Origin: Urophycis tenuis
Lineage: Eukaryota; Chordata; Actinopteri; Gadiformes; Phycidae
Assembly (NCBI GenBank): GCA_036785325.1
Contig: JAXIVH010000132.1
Location: 1 to 64,000, forward strand
Direction: 5' to 3'
Length of the DNA: 64,000 bases
The notes beneath the pieces were generated by a model. It made no database searches. It was not told where the DNA came from and saw nothing but the letters and a program-made list of their open reading frames with translations. Shown here one piece after another: positions 1 through 7,745 of this stretch; the first letter of the stretch is position 1, and each line of letters starts with the position of its first letter. Both the position numbers and the translations under genes were made by a program.

Positions 1-280
1 AATGGTAAGTGCTGGTTTTGTCAGGTAAGTATATATATTGTATAATTTGTTATATTGGATTTATCAGGTAAGTATATATATATTGTATAGTTTGTTGTAT
101 TATTATGAATGGTGTTTATATAAAAATAAAAATAAAGTTTTAAATTAATGGAATATTAATTTATGATCTATTTATTTGTTTGTTTATCTGTTATTTGTTT
201 GTATTGGTTTGGGTTAGAATTTTTAGGTCGGAATATGGTTAGGTTTAAGGCCAAGTCAAGGGTTAGATTGGTGTTAGGTA
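1..280. other. Left edge, no gene seen
   Basis: AT-rich sequence with no convincing coding region. A block containing CAGGTAAGT followed by a TA-rich tract occurs twice (22-30 and 65-73), a short direct repeat that happens to match the 5' splice-site consensus. No matching exon is visible. Confidence 0.5.
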
Positions 281-407
281 GGGGTAGGGGTTAGGGTTAG
301 GGTTAGGGTTGGGTTAGGGTTAGGGTTAGGGGTTAGGGTTAGGGGTTAGGGTTAGGGGTTAGGGGTTAGGGTTAGGGTTAGGGGTTAGGGTTAGGGGTTA
401 GGGTTAA
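281..407 (+). repeat. Degenerate telomere-type repeat block 1
   Basis: About 127 bp of GGGTTA repeats mixed with GGGGTTA variants. The G-rich strand is the + strand, so the block points as a chromosome end on the right would. The variants and the non-telomeric sequence on both sides make this interstitial or subtelomeric rather than a live telomere. Confidence 0.85.
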
Positions 408-417
408 GAAAGAAAAA

Positions 418-442
418 CTCCGGGGCGTGGTCATCCCCGGAG
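418..442. other. GC-rich inverted repeat (hairpin)
   Basis: Perfect 8-bp arms CTCCGGGG (418-425) and CCCCGGAG (435-442) around a 9-nt loop. A consensus-like 5' splice site, ACG|GTAAGT, follows at 465/466. No function is assigned. Confidence 0.4.
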
Positions 443-1220
443 TGAATGCACGGTCCTGCCATACGGTAAGTCACCTCCCTCTTTCCATCTTCTCAAATTA
501 GGTTAGTCTATTTTTAGGTTTTTTAGTTTTTTCTATTTTTTTGTTGTTTTTTATGTTTTAGAGTTTGGCTTAGTTTGTTTTTATAATTCCCACCCGTTTG
601 TGTTTGGTTAGCCTGTTTGTTCTTTTTTCTGTATGTCTTAGGTGGCGCCCTTTGCAACGTTTCGCCCTATCTTGGGCTTCTTCAGGCCAAGGCCACGACA
701 TACAGATAGATCCCTTGTCTCTAATGTGGGGAGATGCTGCTCCTCCGAAAGCCACTGCCAAACTGATTTCTGATTGTGTTTTCTCCCTTTTTATACTCTC
801 CCTTGTCGTGTGTCCAATGTTTTGGTTTCACTGTTTGTATGTTTATATTGTGCCCCATCCAATGAACTTGTTTGTCTTTATGAATTTTTAGCCCTGTATT
901 TTTATGAATTGTATTCCCCCATGAATTGTATTAAATTAATTTATTAACCCAATTATCCCTTCTCTTTGTCCTCCTTCATTTCCCTTTTCCTTTACTTAGT
1001 TCCATCCTTTACCAATAACCGGTTAGCGTACCTCGTATATTATTTTTGGCCTCTTTTGGGCAATATACGGAAAATAAATGTAGGCCTACTTGGCTCTAAG
1101 GGACCTCTCGGGTCAATTTACGGGTTATGGTCAGGGTTTGGGCTTAACGGTGGGGTTGGGGAACCAAATTAGGCTTTAGATAGAGGGGTTGGGGGTTAGG
1201 TTTAGGTATAGGGGCCAAAT
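443..1220. other. Unassigned subtelomere-like sequence
   Basis: No gene could be supported. Short open frames here have no recognisable motifs. A G-rich degenerate tract starts near 1130 and leads into the second telomere-type block. The segment 655-690 resembles dispersed vertebrate repeat sequence, but I cannot name the family. Confidence 0.4.
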
Positions 1221-1276
1221 TGGGTTAGGTTTAGGGTTAGGGTTAGGGTTAGGGGTTAGGGTTAGGTTAGGGTTAG
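1221..1276 (+). repeat. Degenerate telomere-type repeat block 2
   Basis: About nine TTAGGG/TTAGGGG units on the + strand, ending in GGTTAG at 1276. The next base belongs to the middle of the cassette exon, so telomere-type DNA and truncated exon are joined with no spacer. Confidence 0.85.
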
Positions 1277-2318
1277 TGTCTCTGTGAAGGTGGTTGTGAA
1301 GAACGGCATCCGGCTGAACAAGTACAAGTGCCGGCGAGGCAGCAACTCTCTCGAGGGGTTGCACGCCCACCTGGTTAACGCCATCCCTTCACAGCGATGT
1401 GGGATCATGCCGTTCCAAGTAAGTGATTAAAACACACACAAACACACACACGCGCGCTCATATATACACACACACACACAGTGGCGGATCTAGGGGGTGG
1501 CTACTTGGGCTCAAGCCCCGGATGATTTCTCAAGAGCCCCGGATCTCGCTTCTGAGCCGGTCTGAGTATAATGTGTGCAGTACTGGAAGTCACCAGAGAG
1601 TGGCAGCATGCGCAGGAAAGCAGCCTGTAGCCTGCCTGTCCAGAAGAAGAAGCGTTTCCCTCTCGTCGCTGCCAATCATCATCATATCAATCATATCAAT
1701 GGATATCAGAAGCTTTTTCAAAAAGCGGACAGCTAACGTTACACCACCGCCACCAGCAGCAGCAGCAAACAGCTGCTGCTAAACAGACTGATGTTCCACG
1801 TTTGTGAAGCCCTGGATCTTTATTAAGCTTTTGAAGTTATGACAACCGAATGGTTATTGTTTCTTTCCATTAAATAGTATTGTCTTGAGCAGCCCCTGCA
1901 ACTGAAAATGTAGGCTATGAATTAGAAGGGATTTAGGATTTGCCAGTGTCCAGCAGGTCACCCTAAAAGGGACTAGAATGCAGGAAATCGCATCTTAGAA
2001 ATTAAAAATTTTCTGGGGGAGAACCCCCAGACCACCCTCTGGGCTAAGCCCCGGATGTACACAAAGTCTGGCTCCGCCCCTGCACACACACATATATACA
2101 CACACATATATATACTGTATATATATATACTTAAACATAGCTGACCCTTTTTTTCCCCCTTCTCGGGGATTATGCTCCCAGTTTTGATCTCGGACGTCTG
2201 GTCACTTATAGCATATAATAATATTCTATTACTGTTAAGCCAACTATGAATAATAAAACAGGCCAAAACATGTGTCCTTTATCATAGCTACACGTATTAC
2301 AAAAAAAACGCGTGAATT
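1277..2318 (+). pseudogene. Cassette A0, 5'-truncated copy
   Basis: Holds only the last 142 nt of the 165-nt exon 2 segment (1277-1418), then the donor GTAAGT at 1419, the CA/CG/TA microsatellite and the usual cassette spacer. Everything 5' of TGTCTCTGTG is missing and replaced by TTAGGG repeats. The microsatellite is split by a hAT-type element at 1479-2082. This is the left end of the whole array. Confidence 0.85.
1479..2082 (+). mobile_element. hAT-type element, internally deleted (604 bp)
   Basis: The ends are imperfect terminal inverted repeats: left CAGTGGCGGATCTAG, and right, read inverted, CAGGGGCGGAGCCAG. The flanks carry CACACACA on both sides (1471-1478 and 2083-2090), which fits the 8-bp target duplication of hAT elements but is ambiguous because the target is a CA repeat. 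A 27-codon open frame at 1699-1782 begins MDIRSFFKK, which resembles from memory the start of ZMYM1-like hAT proteins in fish. No transposase core remains, so the element is non-autonomous. Confidence 0.7.
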
Positions 2319-4778
2319 GAAACGTTGAAGGTATGTTTTTAGCTGCTGGGTAGACTTCAGTCAACCTGACGCAGTTTTGTCTGTGAGCAACCAAATTGGT
2401 CGGGGATGGGCTCATTTTAAGCGGGGAAATCTAAGCTTTCCAACGGCGTATGGCAAGACTATATTGACTCATGGGTCGTTGAAATACTAAGCTAATTAAT
2501 TTGTGTTCTTTAAGGAAAGATTGATGTTAATTGAAATGTTGAAGGTTTTTTTTTAGCTGCTGGGTAGACTTCAGTCAACCTGACGCAGTTTTGTCTGTGA
2601 GCAACCAAATTGGTCGTGGATGCGCTCATTTTAAGCAGGGAAATCTAAGCTTTCCAACGGCGTATGGCAAGACTATATTGACTCATGGGTCGTTGAAATA
2701 CTAAGCTAATTAATTTGTGTTCTGTAAGGAAAGATTAATGTTAATTGAAACGTTGAAGGTTTTTTTTTAGCTGCTGGGTAGACTTCAGTCAACCTGACAC
2801 AGTTTTGTCTGTGAGCAACCAAATTGATCAGAGATGGGCTCATTTTAAGCGGGGAAATCTAAGCTTTCCAACGGCGTATGGCAAGGCTATATTCACCAAA
2901 GGGTCGTTGAAATACTAAGCTAATTAATTTTTGTTCTGTAAGGAAAGATTGATGTTAATTGAAACGTTGAAGGTATGTTTTTAGCTGCTGGGTAGACTTC
3001 AGTCAACCTGACGCAGTTTAGTCTGTGATCAACCAGACTGCTTGCGGATGGGCTCATTTTAAGCGGGGAAATCTAAGCTTTCCAACGGCGTATGGCAAGA
3101 CTATATTCACCAAAGAGTCGTTGAAATACTAAGCTAATTAATTTGTGTTCTGTAAGGAAAGATTGATGTTAATTGAAACGTTGAAGGTATGTTTTTAGCT
3201 GCTGGGTAGACTTCAGTCAACCTGACGCAGTTTAGTCTGTGATCAACCAGACTGCTTGCGGATGGGCTCATTTTAAGCGGGGAAATCTAAGCTTTCCAAC
3301 GGCGTATGGCAAGACTATATTCACCAAAGAGTCGTTGAAATACTAAGCTAATTAATTTGTGTTCTGTAAGGAAAGATTGATGTTAATTGAAACGTTGAAG
3401 GTATGTTTTTAGCTGCTGGGTAGACTTCAGTCAACCTGACGCAGTTTAGTCTGTGATCAACCAGACTGCTTGCGGATGGGCTCATTTTAAGCGGGGAAAT
3501 CTAAGCTTTCCAACGGCGTATGGCAACACTATATTCACCAAAGAGTCGTTGAAATACTAAGCTAATTAATTTGTGTTCTGTAAGGAAAGATTGATGTTAA
3601 TTGAAACGTTGAAGGTATGTTTTTAGCTTCTGGGTAGACTTCAGTCAACCTCACGCAGTTTAGTCTGTGAGCAACCAGACTGTTCGCGGATGGGCTCATT
3701 TTAAGCGGGGAAATCTAAGCTTTTCAACGGCGTTTGGCAAGACTATATTGACCAATGGGTCGTTGAAATACTAAGCTAATTAATTTGTGTTCTGTAAGAA
3801 AAGATTAATGTTAATTGAAACGTTGAAGGTTTTTTTTTTAGCTGCTGGGTAGACTTCAGTCAACCTGACACAGTTTTGTCTGTGAGCAACCAAATTGATC
3901 AGAGATGGGCTCATTTTAAGCGGAGAAATGTAAGCTTTCCAACGACGTATGGCATGACTATATTTGATAACCACTGTCCATCTGTCATCTTTCATTGCAT
4001 GCACCAGGCTGCTACGGATGGTCTACCAGCCTGCGGTGGCCAGTGTCACCTTCTTCACTGCCGTGTGCTGGGGAGGAAGCATTGGGAGCGGTGGTGCCAG
4101 GAAGCTGTACAAGCCGGGGAGGAAGGCGAGCTCTGCAGTGGGGATGAAGCCGGACTGTGTGGAGGCGGCGACAGTGAGGAGGACGAGGGGAAAGCTGCTG
4201 GAGACCCGTAACTACCCTCTCAGCCTCACTATGCCGAACTGAAGCAACTGAAGCAACTCAGGAACACGTTCAGCCACATGCTCACTCAGCCAAGTGCCTC
4301 AAGTGCTTGGGCGCTCCCTCATCCCACCAACCATCAGGCGCAGGAAGCTCCAACACCACCAGACAAAAGACAAATGGAATGGACTGAACTCACATACAAT
4401 ACACATACACCACACCACACACCGTGGACTGTGTCCTAGCCGTTGTTATTCCAGGTCTATTCATATGTTGTACCTGGAATACCTGTATAAATTTGCACAT
4501 CTTGCACCTTGCACTTTCCGCATATTTGCACTATCTATCTACTTTGCATTTTGCACCATCTCACTCGTTACCGACCTGACTTAAGAGCTCGTATTTAACC
4601 TAATTTATTGTTTATTGTTTATTGTGTATTGACTTAGCCAGGCTCTTACTGCACATCTATCCCCTGTACTGCTGGTCACTGTGAATTTCTCCTAAGGGGG
4701 ATTAATAAAGGAATCTTATCTTATCTTATTTGCCCACGGGTCTTCGAAATAATAAGCTGATTCATGTGTGTTCTGTTG
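2319..4778 (+). repeat. Satellite array S0, 8 units of about 214 bp
   Basis: Tandem units in register from GAAACGTTGAAGG to the shortened last unit of about 195 bp that ends at the next cassette. Each unit contains the HindIII site AAGCTT in CTAAGCTTTCCAACGG. After subtracting the LINE insertion (3966-4731) the length is 1694 bp, that is 7 x 214 plus one terminal unit. The last unit is the one interrupted. Confidence 0.9.
3966..4731 (+). mobile_element. 5'-truncated LINE tail (jockey/CR1 group)
   Basis: This insertion breaks the last satellite unit between GACTATATTT and GCCCACGGG, and ATTT is repeated at the right junction. It ends with AATAAAGGAATC and then (TTATC)n, a typical LINE 3' tail. 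An open frame over about 3966-4242 reads like the extreme C-terminus of a fish jockey-superfamily ORF2, with VASVTFFTAVCWGGS near the start. The family could be Rex1 or a CR1/L2 relative; I cannot decide without a library. Confidence 0.75.
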
Positions 4779-5520
4779 GCTGTGGAAAGAAAATAGCACA
4801 CAAGTCCTACCAAGTCAACTTTATTGTCAGTGATAAACATTAATAAATAAACAGTATGGACATTGTATAAACAGTTGTATAAAAAGTGTAAACAGTATGA
4901 ACAGTGTTCTTATAAAAGATATCAATATCAATACTGATCACGTGTGTATTTTATATTTCCAGATTATTTGTCGATGAGCCAGAGCCTGTGACTCCCACCA
5001 ACCGGCCCGTTCAGCCCACTGCGTTGTCGTCCTCCAACCGGCCGAAGCCTCCTGCGCCCACCCGCCTCCAGCCGAGGCCTCCTGCTGCGTCAGCCTGTGG
5101 CCCGCCCGCCCCCTGTGTCGGCAGCATCCATACCGCTGGTCCTCCCCGCACAGCCACAGGCCCCCTCCGTCCTGCTTCGTGGGCCATCCTGCAGCTGTCT
5201 CTGCAGTCATCGTGTGTCAAAGCCATTCAAACTTGTACGTTGTATATGGTAACATTTCAAAATGACACCAGTATAAATGAGGACCTTGCAATAGGTTGTG
5301 TGTTACAGGACCCCCCTGGCATACAGCTGTATGTCTCTCTGAAGGTGGTTGTGAAGAACGGCATCCGGCTGAACAAGTACAAGTGCCGGCGAGGCAGCAA
5401 CTCTCTCGAGGGGTTGCACGCCCACCTGGTTAACGCCGTCCCTTCACAGCGATGTGGGATCATGCCGTTCCAAGTAAGTGATTAAAACACACACACACAC
5501 GCATAAATATATATAAAGCT
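4779..5520 (+). repeat. Cassette A1 (next to the terminal exon of gene copy 0)
   Basis: Starts at GCTGTGGAAAGAAAATAGCA and holds the exon-like region 4963-5473. Unlike the internal cassettes, it has a short (CA)n tract after the donor, then directly the intron leading to exon 3 rather than the long CA/TA tract and satellite spacer. Confidence 0.85.
4963..5473 (+). CDS. Exon of DUF6729-linked-like gene fragment, copy 0 (best-preserved cassette)
   Basis: The acceptor TTATATTTCCAG precedes 4963 and the donor CAA|GTAAGT follows 5473. With one nucleotide completing a split codon, the frame is open for 170 codons. A proline-rich part starting LFVDEPEPVTPTNRP comes first, then a conserved part with YKCRRGSNSLEGLHAHL. 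An internal acceptor-like GTGTTACAG at 5300-5308 and a donor-like ATG|GTAACA at 5248/5249 could remove 60 nt. Because 60 is a multiple of three with no stop, the frame survives either way. A1 is the only cassette with this property: it has 7 nt (CGTTGTA type) that the others lack between two TTGTA repeats. The motif pattern (YRC-RG--SLE--H-HL) matches, from memory, the C-terminal part of large multicopy fish proteins with DUF6729. The function is unknown. Confidence 0.55.
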
Positions 5521-5663
5521 TTATTGCAGACCCATGTTCATACGGTATAATTTAAAAAGAAAAGTCTCAATGATGGCTTCAATGATACATTTTATTTCAC
5601 AGCTTCAGCCGTCACCTGTAAGCATTGTACACAATGACAGTCAAATGGAAATGTGTGTTTCAG

Positions 5664-6191
5664 GTATACTTGGTGTCCTTTGCCGTGCAGTGGAACCACC
5701 GCATGGCATCGCTCCGTGTCGCCGGTGGTCACGGCCGGCGGACGTCTTGCTTGGACCCGCGGCAGATCCAGCGCGTCAACCAGCAGGCCGAGGCAAGGAG
5801 GCCTCCTGCTGCGTCAGCCTGTGGCCGGCCCCCCATGTCGGCAGCACCCATACTGCTGCTGGTCCTCCCCGCACAGCCACAGGCCCCCTCCGTCCTGTTT
5901 CGTGGGCCATCCTGCAGCCAGAGCTTTGTCCCTCCTGCACCAACAGTGAAGGCGTTCATGCCCAACAAGTCCTCGCGGCCTTGTGGGGCTTGCCACGTGC
6001 CAAACTGTGGTGGGCGGCGAAAGAGGTACACCCCTTCCAAGGACAAAGTGGCTGGAAGCCCACAGAAGATATTTTCCTTCTGCCCATCCACGAGGAAGTC
6101 CACTAACCCTGGCTTCGACAAAGTTGTCTATGACAACTTTGAACACTTTAAGAGTGTCGTGGATGCAGAGTTGGAAAGGAGGACTTTGTAA
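5664..6191 (+). CDS. Terminal exon (exon 3) of gene copy 0
   Basis: The acceptor GTGTGTTTCAG ends at 5663 and the exon starts in phase 0, so CAA|GTA joins exon 2 to exon 3 without a frame change. It encodes 175 residues and a stop. The first part has YLVSFAVQWNHRM, continuing the conserved region of exon 2. A proline/alanine-rich middle follows, then a small cysteine cluster (PCGACHVPNCGG) that may bind zinc, and an acidic-basic tail ending ELERRTL. About 120 bp of the middle (from 5799) is homologous to exon 1 sequence of every cassette (from 5075), but in a different frame. The gene has no recognisable start, because its 5' part is cut off at 1277. The product function is unknown. Confidence 0.55.
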   Translation, partial: VYLVSFAVQWNHRMASLRVAGGHGRRTSCLDPRQIQRVNQQAEARRPPAASACGRPPMSAAPILLLVLPAQPQAPSVLFRGPSCSQSFVPPAPTVKAFMPNKSSRPCGACHVPNCGGRRKRYTPSKDKVAGSPQKIFSFCPSTRKSTNPGFDKVVYDNFEHFKSVVDAELERRTL

Positions 6192-6422
6192 ATACCGGAC
6201 TTTGTAAATAACTGTAAATATGTGTGTGTGTGTGTGTGTTTGTCTTTTTCTTTGTGTGTGTTTTAAAGTGCTTCAGCAAGCAGCTATTTATATAGTTCAA
6301 AATAATGCACTTTACAGTTTTACTTGAAGTCATTTTGTTTGTTTTTTATATTGCTGTTGAAATGCACAATGTTTTTAACCTTAATCAGTTCAACACAATC
6401 AGTTTCCCTTGTTCGTGTTCAG
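6192..6422 (+). other. 3' flank of gene copy 0
   Basis: T-rich and GT-rich sequence with a (TG)n run near 6222-6240. No clear AATAAA was found close to the exon 3 stop. It ends in CCTTGTTCGTGTTCAG, which looks like a 3' splice site directly before the RNase H remnant. Confidence 0.4.
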
Positions 6423-6874
6423 ATAATCTGGATCCTGTTCTCCAGAGCCCTGACTTTGAACAGCCCTTCACCGTCCAGACTGACGCATCTGGTGTTGGTC
6501 TTGGGGCAGTACTGCTCCAAGGAGAGGGGGACGACATGAAGCCTGTGGCTTACATAAGTCGCAAGTTGTTCCCCAGAGAGACCAGGTATGCGGCAGTTGA
6601 GTTGGAGTGCCTAGCTGTCAAGTGGGCACTCGACACCCTAAAATACTACCTGCTGGGTAGAGACTTCACCCTAGAGACTGACCACCGCGCCTTGCAGTGG
6701 CTAGGGCGCATGAAGGACTCAAACGCCCGCATCACCCGCTGGTTCTTGGCACTGCAGCCATACCGGTTCACAGTGCAGTACCGAGCGGGCAAGCAGAATA
6801 CGGTGGCGGACTTTTTGTCTCGACACCCTGTTGGGTTCCCTCCTCCAGAGGAGGAGGGAAATGTGAGAAAGTGA
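6423..6874 (+). pseudogene. Ty3/gypsy RNase H fragment, copy 1 (Gmr1-like?)
   Basis: About 150 codons are open to a stop at 6872-6874. The visible features are those of a gypsy RNase H: TDASGVGLGAVL, the AYISRKL segment, ELECLAVKWAL, TDHRALQWL, and the C-terminal AGKQNTVADFLSRHP. Reverse transcriptase, integrase and gag are absent. The frame ends right after RNase H and is followed by a purine-rich stretch and LTR-like DNA, with no integrase. That order fits Gmr1-type elements, in which integrase lies upstream of reverse transcriptase. The same fragment follows exon 3 of gene copy I, so it was present before the unit was duplicated. Confidence 0.75.
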
Positions 6875-7500
6875 ACACCTCCCTTCTCACTGGTTGTCTC
6901 ACAAACACATGGACTGATTGTTTTTACTGAATGTTATTGTATTGTACTCCAGCTGCAGTAGGGGGCAATATTTTGTTCATTCAGGACAGAGGACACATGG
7001 GATAGCCCAGGGGGGCATTGGGTGTAAACAGCTGTTTTTGTATATATTTAGATGAGGTGTAAAGTGTGTATATATATTGGGTAATATGTTGTTTGGTGAA
7101 ATGTAAATACTGTGTTTTCTTACAAGGTTTACTTTCCATTTAGGAATATTTTGTTTGTAGCCTTGCAATGGGGTGTTCACCCCTTATTGGTATGGCCCAA
7201 CTGGCCGTGATTGGTGTATGGCCTAACTGGCCTTGATTGGTCCAATTGGGACTGATTTCTTATTTAAGGGGTGCCTCATTCTGTGTGGGGGTTAACTGAG
7301 GGTAGGTGCTGGCTTGATGTGAGGCCAGTACCCGGTATGCTAGGCTAAGCTAACCTATGCTATGCTACCTCATGCTGAGCTAAGTCCTGCTAAGCTAAGC
7401 GGCTAAAATGGCTAGTTTTGCCATTTAGTATTATTTAGGATTTTGGATTTATGTTTGTTTTGTTATTTTGCAAGTTGTGGTGAAGACAATAAAGCCCCAC
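6875..7500 (+). mobile_element. LTR-like tail of the Gmr1-like remnant, copy 1
   Basis: Follows GAGGAGGAGGGAA, a polypurine-like tract. It contains a stretch rich in GCTAAGCTA-type short repeats (7335-7405) and the polyadenylation signal AATAAA at 7488-7493. It is cut at CCCCAC by the CsRn1-like element and resumes at 11854. LTR limits and a partner LTR were not found. Confidence 0.55.
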
Positions 7501-7702
7501 TGTGGCAAGATGGAAGAACGACTCAAACGGAGACAGTTGAAGTTCTTTATTCATCAATTGCCAACACAAGAATGAATGACAGAGAAAACGCGCCACCAAC
7601 TCAAAAGGTACAAACCACGCCCCCTACCCGTAAACCTACTGGGTGAGAGACATAAACACGTGACATACAGTAAAGGCATATCAACAGACTGTGCACGCCA
7701 CA
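7501..7702 (-). repeat. 3' LTR of the CsRn1-like element
   Basis: 202 bp starting TGTGGCAAGATGG and ending GCACGCCACA on the + strand. No difference from the partner at 11652-11853 was found by eye. Confidence 0.92.
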
Positions 7703-7714
7703 CAGGCCCCCCCC
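7703..7714 (-). other. Polypurine tract of the CsRn1-like element
   Basis: On the minus strand a run of eight G followed by CCTG lies directly upstream of the 3' LTR, the expected place for plus-strand priming. Confidence 0.55.
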
Positions 7715-7745
7715 GAACACCCAGAGGGAACTTATAAAGAAACAT

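Noticed and set aside
281..407. A functional telomere at the left edge
   Set aside because: The repeats are mixed TTAGGG and TTAGGGG, short, internal, and flanked by other DNA on both sides.
598..891. A 97-codon plus-strand frame with hydrophobic residues
   Set aside because: T-rich low-complexity sequence translates as F, L and V. No signal peptide pattern or homologue could be recognised.
2206..2415. Minus-strand open frames across the spacer and satellite, with hydrophobic stretches
   Set aside because: These arise from translating the spacer and 214-bp units. The apparent membrane segment comes from AT-rich sequence and copies of the same repeat, with no start context or conservation pattern.
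4938..5226. Minus-strand open frames of 71-94 codons opposite every cassette
   Set aside because: They are antisense shadows of the GC-rich exon 1 part. They recur only because the cassette recurs, and they show no motif.
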